From contig VXAZ01009369.1 of assembly GCA_013399875.1 (NCBI GenBank), positions 434,001 through 498,000 of the forward strand: DNA of 64,000 nt. The letters are read 5' to 3'. The notes beneath the pieces were generated by a model. The model made no database searches. It was not told where the DNA came from and was given only the letters and a program-made list of their open reading frames with translations. Position numbers and translations under genes: made by a program. The DNA is from Gymnorhina tibicen. Lineage: Eukaryota; Chordata; Aves; Passeriformes; Artamidae. Shown one piece after another: positions 48,756 through 61,578 of the stretch (the first letter of the stretch is position 1; the number at the start of each line of letters is the position of its first letter).

Positions 48756-49445
48756 CATAGAATCATGGAATATTCTGAATTGGAAGGGACACACAAGGAT
48801 TATCGAGTCCAACTCCTAGGCCTGCACAGGACACCCCAAGAGTCACACCATGTGCCTGAGAGTATTGTCCAAGCTCTGTCAGGCTTGGTGCTGTGACCAC
48901 ACCCTGGGGAGCCTGTTCCAGTGTCCAACCATCCTCTGGGTGAAGATCCTAAACCTCCCATGACACAGCTTCAGGCCATTCCTTTGGGTCCTGTCACTGG
49001 TCACCACACAGAAGAAATCAGGCCCTGCCCTTCCACTTTCCATCATGAGGAAAATGCAATGAGATCTCCCCTCAATTTCCTCTTATCCAACTGAACAAGC
49101 CAAGGGCCCTCAGCCGCTCCTCATGCAGCTTCCCCTCAAGGTCCTTCACCATCTCTGTTGCCCTCTGGATACTCTCTAATTGCTTAATGTCCTTCTTATG
49201 TTGTGTCACCCAACACTGCCCCCAGCACTCGAGGTGAGGCTGCCCCAGTGCAGAGCAGAGCGGGACAATCCCCTCCCTTGCCCGGCTGGCAATGCTGTGC
49301 CTGATGCACCCCAGGACATGGTTGGCCCTCCTGGCTGCCAGGGCACTGCTGACTCATGTTCAACTTGCTAGTGACCAGGACTCCCAAGTCCCTTTCCATG
49401 GAGTTGCTCTCCAGCTTCTTGTTCCCCAGTCTGTATGTACCTCAA
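48756..49445 (-). mobile_element. CR1 LINE, 5'-truncated, minus strand
   Basis: Read on the minus strand, the element begins near 49445. It encodes a piece of the CR1 reverse-transcriptase C-terminus (DLGVLVTSKLNMSQQC is readable around 49350-49390), then gggtgcatcaggcacagca, aaggacattaagcaattaga, gaggagcggctgagg, gaccagtgacaggaccc, ggaatggcctgaagctgtg, ctggaacaggctccccaggg, gttggactcgataatcc, and the tail ttccatgattctatg at 48756. Order and spacing are those of classic avian CR1 3' ends. The reading frame is broken by frameshifts and stops, so the copy is inactive. Its 3' half differs from that of the 38.5-kb copy, so it belongs to another subfamily. Confidence 0.95.
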
Positions 49446-49860
49446 GGGTTGCCCTGTAAAACACTAAGAATGCTCCTCCTACCCCAAACGGGACGCTAGC
49501 ATGAACTATAACAACACATGCTATAATACAGCTGTCTGCCTCAAGTGTACATGGCATGCCTGGGTAGATGTTATTTCATGATGACCTGATACCATCTGTA
49601 AATTTTCTTTGGATAACAGGGTTGAGGAGCCATTCTCCCAGCTGTGGATGAAGAGCTGAAAATGTGTGCACATATTGCTTATGTGCTGTGGATGTGTTAA
49701 AGTGCTTTTTTCCCTCCCAGGAATGATGTAGCGTGACAGGGTGGGGGTGCGATCAGTCACTGGTGTTACTGTTAGTTTTACAATAATGATCTTTTGATAT
49801 TTGCTCTTAAACTCTGTCACATATTTTTATTCCATCTTCAACAGGTGTTAATCTCTTTGC
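49446..49860. other. non-coding sequence
   Basis: No gene is recognised. Just before the next hairpin lies an acceptor-like ATCTCTTTGCAG ending at 49861-49862. Confidence 0.5.
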
Positions 49861-49898
49861 AGAAACAGCTGAGCATTTGGCTTTGTTCAGCTGTTTCT
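49861..49898. repeat. perfect 12-bp inverted repeat with E-boxes
   Basis: AGAAACAGCTGA at 49861-49872 and TCAGCTGTTTCT at 49887-49898 are exact reverse complements with a 14-base loop. Each arm contains the palindromic E-box CAGCTG, a bHLH site. Transcribed from either strand it would fold into a short hairpin. The stem is too short for a canonical microRNA precursor. Confidence 0.8.
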
Positions 49899-52800
49899 AA
49901 TCAGAGCCGAAAGCAGTCCTGAAGCAATCATAGTATTTTTCTTTTTAAATTGTCTATGCATATTTAAAAGGAAATACTGCATTTCTGTGCGGCTCTGGCT
50001 AAATATGTGTCTTCCTCTGCCTCCATAATACCTGTTTAAAATAATGCAGAGCCAGCTGGAGGCTGGTTACCCAATTTTGCTCTTTCGATACACACTGAAA
50101 TGTCCAGGGCACAGAGCCAAAGTAGGGGAAGAGCCAGCCAGTGAACCTGCCCTTCATTCTGATTTGCTGCAGGGACCCAGTGCTCTGCAAGGTGGTTGGG
50201 ATGGATGGGCAAAGTCCGTGAAATATGAGATTATCTATACAGTGGTGGTGGAGTCTTGCACAGAGCAGGCAGCATCACTGGCTTTAGTAACTGGAGGTTA
50301 ACATTCAGCAAAATACCTCTAATATCCTTGGAAACTAATCACATGGAGAGCAAAGAATATATTGCATATCTGCCACAGAAACACACTCTGAATGCAGAAG
50401 CTCGGGTGATGTCTGTGCCTTGCTGAACTTGCAGCTGACTTCAGGGGTGCCACTGCCTCCTCCCCCTGACCATGGGTTCATCAGAGAGAACCTTCTGGGA
50501 TGGCCTTCTAGGCTTTGGCCACAAGGAGAAATTTCATCAGGCTGCACCATGTGTTTGATGTCAGTATGCTGAATGAATTTTGGCCCTTGATGTAACTAAT
50601 AATTAATGGTTTTTCTAAGTCCCATCAGACATTTAGGTCCATCATGGACTCACATATGAAATTTCTGCATTTGAGGACCATGTTGTTATAACAACAACGC
50701 CTGCTCTAGTAGAGGGGTATTTGACTATCTGTAAATCTCATATTGCTTTACAAAGGAAATTCCAGAACATAAATCCTGGAAATTCATAGTAAATGTCAAA
50801 CCTGGAAGAAATCCAAACACATACTGGTATTAAAATGCACATACCTGAGAAATGCTATTAATTTGGTTTGCAAAGCAGAGAATGCTGGTAAGCAGTCAGA
50901 TAGGCATTCCCTTCTATTGATCAGGAAGCATCCCTATGGAAAAAACCTGGAGCAAGGCTATCTCAATGAAATGGTTTTTGGTCCTGTGGCAAACCAAATC
51001 TTCACTTCTCTCTCTTTCTCTCTGCAGCTGCTCTGTCCCTGCCATCTGAAATGCTTTCTTTGCTGTCCTTAACTTTGTAACCCAGAGCCAGTCCTGTAAA
51101 GCCAGTGTCTTTAGAGCCCTTGAGCTGTCTACAGGGAGCTAGGGAGAAGGAGGAAGCAGTGACCAAGGTGCAGGACATCTGGCACTGCTGGATCACTCTG
51201 CCCTGAGGCCTGGGGGAATTTCCCTGTTATTCCCCCTTACCTACAGGTGTCCTACATAGAAAACATAGCATCCAGAAAATCACAATAGTAGAACATGTTG
51301 TATTTGTGTTACTTCTCAGTGTGATGGTAGTCCCTCAGGGTGGTTGCAGATGGACGGACTTACTGCAGCCCTGAAAACGTCCTAATGGCTGTAGCTATTT
51401 CTCCACATCTAGGGTTTTTTTTAATACCAAAGAGATATGGATGTAGTCCAAGCCCCTATATTTTTTAAATTTTTATTTGACATATTTTAGAATCGTCTCT
51501 ATAATCTTTGTATTCTATATTACATTGTGTTACAGATCTACAGTATTGTTAAAGAAGTCTATTTTAATTTTTGTTACATTCTGTCACACAGGGGCTGTTG
51601 TTTCATGTGAAGTGCAAGAGGGGACAGGGGGAGTAAGATACTCTGAGAAAGCTCTGAGAAGCAACTTAGGTGTCATGACAAAAAACCTAATAAGTCTTGC
51701 AATTAGAGCAGCAAATTCGGCGGGCTGTGCTAGAAGGGTTTCTCAACAGCTAGAGAATCAGTGCATTCAGTATCAGCTTTGGAGGAGCCTGAGCTAATGC
51801 AGAACAAACTGGTAGTTTGCTGCAAAATGACAGGCTCTGCGTGGCAGTGTGGGAAGTACAGACCTTTGGGCAGGGTTTGTTTGCCCTTGACTGTGAAACC
51901 TGCCCTCATCTACTCTCCATGCATCCTTATTTACTCATGAGGATCCTACTAAGTCATTAAGTAAGGTCTTGAAGGAACAGGGAGAGAAAGAAAATTGTAA
52001 GCTTTTGACAAATGCAGGAAATAACACAACTGGGAAAGTGTTAAAGAACTAAGCAGTATTTGCTTGTTTTCTTCTTTAAGAATTAAACTGGTCAGGCTAA
52101 TTATTTGGCTTTATCAGTTTGTAGATATCGAACAAATAGGCAAGAAATGCCCATTTGTCTCTCCAATCAAGGCTTTTTCAGCAGTATTAAAACTAAAGCT
52201 GCTTCTGATCAAGTGCCAAAAGAAATGTGTCATTTACTGTATGCTGTCAGAAAGAGAATTTCCCAATTCTCATGTCTGCTCAGATGTTGTACTTGCATAT
52301 GCTATGCAAAGAAATGAAAATTTAACACCGTGGAGAACACAGAGGGTTACTTTTCTACAATAGGCAGACCACTGGACAAATCAATATCTGAGTTTCTATT
52401 TGCTTTTTCCTCCTCCCCAGATCAAAAAAAGCTATTAATTAGTGTTATTGGTGGTGCTGCTGCCCTTTGCAAAATATACTCATTAAAAATGCTTCTTGGT
52501 TCAAATGGTGCTTCATAAATTGTTCTCAACTGCAGTTTACAGATTGAGAGAGTTTGAAGAAAAAAGTACATAATGTCCAAGAGGCAGTCAGAAAATAATA
52601 AATATAAAAAGATTTACCTGTAGAACGCATGTAGCACAGTAACATTATTATGCTTCAAGCCTAAACAGTAAAATGAAGAAAATCAGTAAGTACCTATTAG
52701 GATTACCTACAGCAGCTCTAGAGAGTTGGATACCTTATTAAAAAAAACCAGCATTGTAAAACCACACCAAATTCCCCAGCTCAGACTGAAGTTCGTTGTG

Positions 52801-53439
52801 GGCCTGTTTGCACACACCCATCTGTGAGTTAAAAAGAGACCTTACTACACAGCCCTTTGTGCTGGAGAGTGCTGGTCATGCAACACCTCAGAAAGGGGGC
52901 CGGGGGCAAGTTCCCTGAAATCTGTTTCTTTACCGCTTGAGCAGCTGTCTTGGGATGGCTAGACACAATGAAGTGCTATACATAATTATTTTATCCATGG
53001 CTGAATGATGGCCAGCTTTGCTGGAAAGCCAACAGCTGTTTAATGGTGTATAGTCACATGCTGTACCAGTCTATCGAGGGAAGGGATAAATACATAATCC
53101 AGCTGATGTGTTAGGTCATAGTTGAATAACCCAGTTTGGAAGTAAGTCAGGAGAAAGAATGCATCCTGATGGGTTCATTTTTATCATAAAGCCTTTAGCA
53201 GCACCAGGGATGCCCAGGTGATGCTCTTCATCCAGGTGGCTCCTGAGGAGTGCAGTGTCTCAGAGCAATATTGTGTTGAGCACTTAACAGCTATGACACT
53301 CCTCTGAGTATCCTTTTGAGACTCAAACATATTTCATATATAATGTCTTGCACTGTATTTGCATTCTTAGCAAGGCTCCTTGCTCCATGTCTTCACAGTA
53401 AAGTATGTGTTCCCCAAATCTGGTCAGTGCTACAGGGTT
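49899..53439. other. non-coding sequence
   Basis: No gene is recognised. A CT-rich tract at 51005-51026 ends in CTGCAG and looks like an acceptor, but all frames after it close within about twenty codons. Confidence 0.5.
51005..51026. repeat. (CT)n-rich tract
   Basis: A short C/T run of TCTC and TTTC units. Low complexity. Confidence 0.75.
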
Positions 53440-53755
53440 TATTAAACACTTCCCAGTTGGTCTTCCCAGGTGGCAGAGACATCTGCAGCAACCAGAGCCC
53501 TGGAAGGGATGTGAGTGTGTCGCATCTACAGTCTTCTTACAGGCTGGTCTCTGTGCAGGATGCCAGACGGGACAGGGGCTGAGCCTCTTCCTCAGCTCCG
53601 AGAGGTAGGATGGAGAGGATGAGTGGGGCTGTCCATTGACCCGTGGCTGCCACGGCTCTGAGGCTGGATGCCGCCCCGTTCCCTGGGCAAGGGGCAGTGG
53701 TGGGGACAGCCACTTGCATGCCCCGCAGCAAGGGGTTTAGGACTGCAGCTACCTT
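53440..53755. other. GC-rich block with modest CpG content
   Basis: A local rise in G+C with a few CpGs (around 53565-53725). It is much weaker than the island at 30 kb. Open frames lie on both strands without domains. It could be a weak promoter or a compositional patch. Confidence 0.3.
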
Positions 53756-56700
53756 TTGGAGGCCTGTTTTGTCCTAATAATACTATTTTTCGCCTTTCCT
53801 AAATTCAGTTTTGTATTCGTTCATCTATCCAATCGTTGTCTTATAAACTGTAGCATAAATGAGGTGTATGTAAAGCCACAGTCCTCTCTCCCCAAGAACT
53901 TGAACACCTTATGGCAGAAGGTGCCAAATGCTGCCATCCTCCTTTCCTTCTCCTGGTGTTGCATTTGGTTGTCAAAGCAAAACAGAGAAAGGCAGCCAGG
54001 TTTTGAACCCTTTTAACATGGATGGATATGATGGATCCTATTTCTAATAAAACTTTACTATGTCAGTGGAACCCAGAGGAAGGGAAAACCTGACTTTCTT
54101 CTGTCTCTTCTCTTTTATTTCTACCTGTCTTGTCTCAAATTTCCTTCCAGAGTCTAGTGGTTTGGACTGTACTCCTGTCCTTCTGTCCCAGAAGGTTCTG
54201 GCTTTGAGGAAGGAAACTAATTTCTGGTACCTGTATATGTGTTTCATTTACAAGATGCAATGAGAGGCCCCACTATCAGTTTCTGATTCATGCTGTCAGA
54301 TAGGGTGAAGTCCTTCACATGACAGAGGATTTGGGCAAAAGTAGGCTGCCTGAAGCTTATTAATTAATCTTCAACAAATTAATCTTCCAGAATAAAAAAA
54401 AAACCCTACTATTCATAGAGTAAGAATCATACACCCAGAAAGTAGTGAAAAGTCACCTTCCAAAATCACCATGGAACTGTAGTACCTTGTGATACAGAGA
54501 GCAACTGTGTTTCTCACAAATTATTTTTTAAATTGGAACTATGAAACTTTATATTAAAGCAAATTTAAGGCTAATATAAAACCTAGACTCATCTGTTCTC
54601 AGGAACATCTTTGAAAAATACTGGCATCTTCATAATTTCCTGTTTTGCTTACTATCAGCTAACACTCTTATATCAGAGTGCTACCAGTGGGGATAAAATG
54701 TCTTTCCTTTGAGAGAAATGATCTAAAAATTATGATTGGTGGTTCAGTGTGACAAAAAATGGGAAAAGACAATCTTCAGCATTGTCATTAAAGAAAAAAA
54801 TCACAGCATTACAAGAATATATTATTCTCCAAGGAAAATGTTAGGACAAATGGGACAAATAGCCCATATTTTGCAAAAGGAACATTTGAGGTCTTTCAGT
54901 GTTTTACACCAGTTGTCAAAAATACTTCAAAATAATTTAGTCTCTTTCTTATATTCTGTGGAGTATTTTCTAGCTCTGTACTCCTGGTCCAGGATCCTGG
55001 ATGAGAGGAAATGTGAAATTGCAGGTTGTGTTTATCAGCAACCAAAGCTGAGAAATTTGCCACCTGAGCAATGAATGACTTAAAAAGAATTGACTAAGAT
55101 GATGTAGGACACTGCAAATGTGCATGCTGCTGTAGAGCTTTATGTCAATAAAGGTATTGGGCTGCTTTTAATTGGATGCTGTATTTCTATAAGGGTCTGT
55201 GAAGGCAGATCTTGTATTGAGATTGAATTCCTTTACATTAGCATAAAAATGGATGACTTTTGATCTCTTTCATGCAGTGTACAGAAGCATTTTCACAAAA
55301 CCCAGAATCCAGTCACTGAATCACAGTAGCAAGTAATTAGAAACGGAAAAGCCCTGCTGGGTTATTGAGTTCTCTCATCTTAAAATGCAAATATATTTCC
55401 TGTGATACATATTTTTTCTTGTGAAGTTCACTCTTGAATCATGCTTCATGACCATTTCATCATTTTCCTGTGCATATCATCCCACAGATACAACTATTAA
55501 GTGCCTCACTTATGTCTCATTAATCTTGGTTTTATGTCTTGACTGTATCCTTGTTATCATATTCTCTAAGAATTAAGGAGAGCTGTGGGAAAATCTGTTT
55601 GCATGAAATGACATTTAGATTTCTCCAAAACTGCAAATGTAACATTTTTGAGGTTCAAATATGTTTTGCTAACCTTTCACGTTTGTTCATCCTTTGAATT
55701 TTTTCATTTCTGATCAGGACAAGCATTTGAAACAGCAAAATGCATCAAGAAAATTATTCCTGTAGTATTTTGGGACAGAAAGAGAATTAGCATCTCATAA
55801 AACCTCCCTTTCTGTCTAGGTATGTTTTGAGAACCAGAAGGAAAATTAATTAATTTTGTGTTCTTCTGTATACTCATGAAATTATCCCAACTAGTGTTTC
55901 ATTTGGTGGGCTCTTTCCCATATGGTGGACATTAAATATGACTTACTCTTCAAAGCAAGCCTGAAAAATAGAAATAAGAAATATACATATTTAATCACAG
56001 ACATTACGAGTATTCAAAATAAACTTTATCTTCTTAGTTTGGAGATCCTCATTTGACAGCATTCTTGGAGGATGATGATCTACTAATACTCCTGGATACA
56101 GTTAAGAGAATAAGCTAGAAAATTACTGGTATGTGTTCTTGGTAATTTAATATAGTATTTTAAAGCTTGTTCTGTGCAAGGTAGCTGTAGCCCTGTTACC
56201 TTAATAGGGGAGGATGGCTGTGCCATGGCTCAGGAAAGGAAGTTCCTGAGGTGCAGACAGGCACAGGAGTGCCTGGAACTGAGAGAAGGTTCAGACAGAC
56301 CTTGCCGTGGATACCTGGTCCAGTGGCATCCAGGAAGATTTTGTGGCTGCTCACGAAGTCATGCAATTACTAAGAGTCAGCAGAAGGAAGCCTCTGCCCT
56401 GCAAGAAGATTGTCCATGGAGAGCAGAAGAGGATTCTTGCTGACTGCTTCATATACATTATGAAAAATATGACTTTATTTAGAAGTCCTAAGGGCTCTTC
56501 TGTAGCCAAAACAGCTACTCACTTCAGGTCTGAGTAGCAACTCCAAATTCAGGTCCTGTCTCTGAATTATTCATCAGTGCTAGCTTTATTTCTCCAGCTC
56601 CCTGTGAACATTTTGTGATCCTGGGAGCGAGTGATTTGATATGCCAAAGTCCTGCCTAACTCTCGGTGCAGGAGCCTGCATTTCATCTCCTCTTGTCCTG

Positions 56701-56879
56701 AATGCAGCAGCTCACCAAGGAAGTGTCAGGACACCAATTGTTGTCCCTTTGTCCACTTGATAGTGAATTGGATAAAATTTAATGGAGGTGATAATTGCTT
56801 TTTCCAGTCACTGTATTTTTCTTTTTAATTTCATTGTTGGCTAATGATCTGTCTATTCTTTCATCTCGCATGTCTACAG
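53756..56879. other. non-coding sequence
   Basis: AT-rich. No gene or structured repeat is recognised. A single AATAAA near 55147 has no transcript context. Confidence 0.5.
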
Positions 56880-56964
56880 GGCTGAAGAACAGTTCCTCAA
56901 ATTGCTCCCAGGTGAATACATCAGCAAGTGGCTACTTCCTAGGCATTTTATGATACTCCACAAC
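56880..56964 (+). other. exon-like interval (unverified)
   Basis: A TCATCTCGCATGTCTACAG acceptor-like sequence ends at 56879. A donor-like CCCAG|GTGAAT occurs at 56911/56912. The first frame reads AEEQFLKLLP up to the donor and then continues open to a TAA at 56962-56964. It is too short to judge and has no family resemblance. Confidence 0.1.
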
Positions 56965-59900
56965 TAATTAAATCTATTTCAGGAGATGTAAATCAGTAAG
57001 GATTTTTTCTTACCCAGCACTTTACAGCTGCATATCTGAAAACTTTCTACAAACAGGAAGGAAATGCCTTTATCCCTTTGTGACCAATGAAGCTTCTTTT
57101 TTGATGATTTTTTGGTTTGTACCTCAGGTGTATGCCTGGTAGACCAGACTGACATTGCTATTCTTGGCCTTGCTCACAGGGACTGTCTTTATCCATGTTT
57201 TGGACACTTCTGGCTTGTGGACAATCTCTGGAAGCAACACAGATAGTCGTTATTATGTATAATTTGCAGCTGGGAACACAGAGCTGTTGCATGACACAGA
57301 AAATCTGTCAGACAGCTCAAAGTTCTGACTCAGGCAGTGCTTGACCATGACAGCTTTGCTTTTGGTCTGAGCCCTGTACAGACATAGAAAGCATATAAAG
57401 CCATAATAGTTGAAGAGCAATACTTTTGAAATTTTACAAAATGGACTTGCAGGTTTGAAGATGAAAAAATGTTCTGTGGTCCAGTAGTGGCTTTGGTTTT
57501 TCGTGAAGAAAACTCCTTGTTAGGGGCCACTGCTTTCTTTTTTTCAGAGTTGTCATGCCTGAGAGTGGGGAAGTGGCAAACAGAAAACAGCACATGGCAG
57601 AAGAGTGTGCAGGTGTGTCTGACCAAACTACAGAAGTCCTGGAAAACCAGAGGAGGGGTTTTGAGAGGCTTTGGAGAACAAAAGGAACTTTACTTGGTTT
57701 TGCAGGATCACTCTGGTGATACTGCATCAGTTGAAAGGAAGGCAGAGTTCATATCCTGATGAAACTATTCCTACCTTCCCCGTTTCCTGTCTTTCCTGTC
57801 TTCTGATGGATGGGATGCCATGCCACTCATTCATCATTTAGGGTACCTCAGTAAGGTGGCATAATCCCATGTGGATTTTATGGAATCTGGAAGGTTTATG
57901 TAAATATTGTAAAGCCAAACCTCTCTAAAATGCTGTTAGCCCATATGTCCCAACACGTCTTCCAGCCACTATTTAGCATTCATGTACAGATACAGTCCCT
58001 CTTTTGTAATTGATCACTTCAAGTTCATGTATCTAAATAAGATGGGTGTTCTTATTAGACGATGGATGCTTTTGTGTGTTTGCAGAATCACAGTGGAGGG
58101 TTGCATTCTTTTCCTGGTGAATCTTCTGAAGATGGAGAAATGAAATGCAAATTATTACTTGCTGCTTTTCTGTGTTTGTATGTCTTGAAAACAAATTGTG
58201 GGAGAATTTACTTTGATAATGAGCTCTGAACAAAATTTTCTAGTCATTAAAAAGTAAGGAAACTTGGGATATGAGAAGTAGAGAGACCAGACAATGGCAG
58301 CCTGATTAGGGAACAGAAGGGGCTGATGTTAAAACAAGCAAAATTGCCTTTGCCCTCAAACTTAGCTGAGAGGAACCTTGTTCATCAGTATTTGGAAGTA
58401 GCAAGTCTATTATGCAAATAGCTTATATTGGTTTACTGCTGGTTTTTTTCCAGTTCTTTTTGTTCTGACAAAAGCTCCCGATATATAAGCACAAAGCTGA
58501 AAGTCCTGCAGTTATCAAAACTATAATTTATTTTAAACCTTTTCCTGTGGGGCAGAGACATTTCCTTTCTTCTCAGATTAATTATGCTGTTTAGCATCTC
58601 CTTGGTTCTGACAGTACAAATGTTAGTGGAATCATATTGAAGAGTGGATCAATGAGATGAGAAATCATCATGGGCAAAACCATGTCAGGACTTCTCCAGT
58701 GATCCCCAAATGAGAATGATTAATTTTTGCAGGATCACCCCATTGGGTGATGCTGCAGAAACTAGTGGGGAAGAAGGGTTTTAATTATGAAGCCATCCAG
58801 GAATACAATGAAGCAGAAAATTAGGTGGAGATGACTAAGAAGAGTTGGTGACTTTTCTTCAGAAGATACAGAAAGCAGAAGAGAGGGTCTGGGGTTACCT
58901 AACTCCTAACCAGCAGGCTGTGAGTGCTAGGGAGGGAGGAAAGCACAGAGCTTCTGACTCCTGGCATAGGAAGGAGAAAAAGCAGCAAAATCGAGACCGC
59001 AGGTGGGCAGAAAACTGGATTCAGACAGATCAGAGGCCAGCTTGCTCAGGGCCCTCAGGAAGCAAATCTGGGTAAAAGGAGCTGAGGTGAGTTTTGTGAC
59101 AGAAACAGTGTGAAGAGCACGGCTCCAAACCCTCCTTGTGTAGGACAGTGAGGAAGGGTAGTGAGAGACCCACTGGCTGAGTCACCATCTTCTCACTTAC
59201 CCAAGCCCAAGAAGCATTTGTACAGAAATTGGAAATTAGGTTGACTTAAATTACGATGAGTATACAAAGCTATTACAGACAGAATAAGAAGGCTCTACTA
59301 TATGGTTTAACGGTTGCAAAGACTGCTTTGAAAATGAGCAAAAACAGGATGTGTATAAACCACACCAGAAAGAAAAAAGATTGTTCTTGCCCCACCCTGT
59401 CCCTTGATTATTTTTTCTGTTGTTCTGGAGTATTTACTGAACTTACTTTTTACCTTCTCATATCCCTGCCCTTTCTTAAAAAAGGAACATTTCCTGTCAA
59501 ATTACTATATTAGTTTTGGAGCAATGGGACAGACTTTGGTACAATGAAGAGGGGAAAAAAGAATCCAAAAATGAGAAAAACAGAGAGAAACCCCCAGAAT
59601 TCTTAATTGAAAATCCCAGAACCACTTGCAAAAGCAGGGCTCTCTTATAATATACTCTCTGTAGCGGTGAAATGTGCAGTGTGCCCTTGTAAAATTTCCA
59701 ACTTCCCCAGAACAAAGCAAGCATCTGACATGCAGACGTATTTGAACAGCTTAAAACTCCTGCTACAGCAAAAGCCTGGAGCAGACAAAGCCACCCTTTA
59801 AACATGCTCCTAAGGTAAATACATGAGAGAAGGGATGGGAAAAGATGTACTCCAAGAGATTTCTGTCTCAGCTGGAGTTGTCCCCTGAGCAAATACTAGG

Positions 59901-60539
59901 GTTTCTTAACCCTATTGCCCAGCCATCCGAATGAACAGTCCCATCACCTGCCCTGTAAAGGGAATTCAATTGAACCTAAGTTTAATCTTCCCTAAAAGCA
60001 GATCTTTCGACTTCCCACCTATTATCTCTGACCTCCTTTGTAGTTTTCAACTACTCTCTGGTTATCTTACTTTTTCTCAACCCTCTACTGCATCCTTTCC
60101 TCTCCAGACTTGTCTTCATCCCTTCCCTGCTGTGATGACTGTGCCATGCCTGCTCATCTTTTTGTCTTTGAATTGCCTGGATTGGTCTCTCCTAGATGCC
60201 TCTTTTCTTAGAATTACATATTTTATTCTTTCATCCTTCACCTTAGGTACAACTTACTGTTCTTTTTTTCTAAGTAGGTGCTTAGCAGATAAAGTTCAGT
60301 AGTTAAAGTTCAGACCCTGTGAAGAGAGGATTGATTCTTACCAGGTATGGCTATGCAATCAGCTTTTTAGTGGGAGAACTTCAGCTGGTTCTTTATATCC
60401 TTCATTGTTTGGTAATAGGGCAGGCTCTCATTTCATGCACGTGTATTTGAAGTCTGCATAGAGACTTGCATCCTAGACACTAATGATGCTTCAAAATCTT
60501 TCCTGCTATCCCCATTACCAGATCGGGTTTTTTTTTCAG
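56965..60539. other. non-coding sequence
   Basis: No gene is recognised. Purine-rich at about 58850-59100 and pyrimidine-rich at about 59930-60300, each giving one-sided open frames of up to about 130 codons with no domains. Confidence 0.5.
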
Positions 60540-60677
60540 TGTTCTGGATGGACTGTATATTCTATGGAATTTTTAGTCATTTCTTGCTGTCTGTGTAAAA
60601 CAATCTATTCATGGTATTTATTTGAAGAATTTGGGCTGAGAAAGTATTTTAAACTATTGTCACATCAATGGCAATGA
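60540..60677 (+). other. exon-like interval with in-frame stop (unverified)
   Basis: The acceptor GGTTTTTTTTTCAG ends at 60539. The first frame is open for 45 codons, rich in Cys, Tyr and Phe, ending at TGA 60675-60677. There is no recognised family, and T-rich composition alone could give it. Confidence 0.1.
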
Positions 60678-61107
60678 AATTGAAGCAGAAGCTGTGATCA
60701 AAAGTCCTTATCCTGTTTTTTATTTTAACAAGAGAATAAAAAAAATGCCTTCAAGTGCAAGCTGTTACAATGCAAGCTCCCTTTCTTAAGTCTTCAGAGT
60801 TACTAATTATTTCTTTCTAGTAGAACATGGTAAAACCCTGTCATATATTTCTTGTTCACTGTTCTACCTATGTGGGGAAGGGAAGAAAAAGCTCATCAAA
60901 TGAGTCACACACCCTGAAAACGTAACAGTGATTTGAGTTAGGGCAAAAGCTTCCCTGAAATGCACTCTCTCCTGCTCCTTCAAATACCTCATTGCTTGCT
61001 CATTATTAGATGCCTGCAAGTATGTGAATGTATGCGATATTTATATAAAGCACAGATGGTTGTGGAGACCTGCGTTCTGCTGTACATTCATTTACACAAA
61101 TATGATG
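60678..61107. other. non-coding sequence
   Basis: No gene or older repeat is recognised before the CR1 copy. Confidence 0.5.
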
Positions 61108-61474
61108 GTGGTATCCTTATAGCAGCCTTTCAGTACCTGAAGGGGACCTACAAGAAAGTTCGAGGGGGCATTTTACAAGGGCATGTAGTTATAGGACAAA
61201 GGCGAATGATTTCAAACTGAAAAAGGGAGGGTTTAGATTAGAAATTATGAACAAAGTCTTTACTGTGTGTGTGATGAGGCACTGGAACAGTGCCCTGAGG
61301 GGTTGTGCATGCCCCATCCCTGTCAGTGTTCAAGGCCAGGTTGGATGGGGCTCTGAGCAACCCTGTCTAGTGGAAGGTGTCCCTATCCATGGCAGGAAGG
61401 TTAAAAATTTTTGATCATTAAGGTCCTTTCCAACCCAAACCATTCTATGACTCTGTGATGATTCTATTTGTGTC
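61108..61474 (+). mobile_element. CR1 LINE, short 3' fragment
   Basis: The ordered CR1 3' words are: gcagcctttcagtacctgaagg, ttttacaagggcatgtag, ataggacaaaggcgaatg, gaggcactggaacag, gatgccccatccctg, tgttcaaggccaggttggatgggg, ctgtctagtggaaggtgtccct, ggtcctttccaacccaaaccattctatgactctgtgatgattcta. It is a roughly 370-bp 5'-truncated copy ending in the usual tail, and the protein-coding part is lost. The 3' sequence marks a different subfamily from the other two copies in the window. Confidence 0.92.
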
Positions 61475-61550
61475 GTTCATGTCTGTGATAGTAAAGCTGT
61501 CTCAAAAAAAAAACTAGAGGGGGGGAAAGTGGACAAGGAGAGTGCTACCT

Positions 61551-61578
61551 GATCACCCATGATGACCCATGGGTGATC
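61551..61578. repeat. perfect 10-bp inverted repeat
   Basis: GATCACCCAT at 61551-61560 and ATGGGTGATC at 61569-61578 are exact reverse complements, separated by GATGACCC. The loop plus the next bases also repeat GAT(C/G)ACCCAT directly, so the structure probably arose by local duplication and inversion, perhaps at a replication stall. Confidence 0.85.

Noticed and set aside
49196..49557. Host gene encoded opposite the 48.8-kb block
   Set aside because: The readable peptide is the broken C-terminus of the CR1 reverse transcriptase, not a host gene.
51005..51072. Exon after the CT-rich acceptor-like tract
   Set aside because: All frames close within about twenty codons and no good donor follows. 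The tract is simple sequence.
59497..60302. Opposed frames of 131 (minus) and 123 (plus) codons
   Set aside because: One-sided composition explains both. No motif was found.
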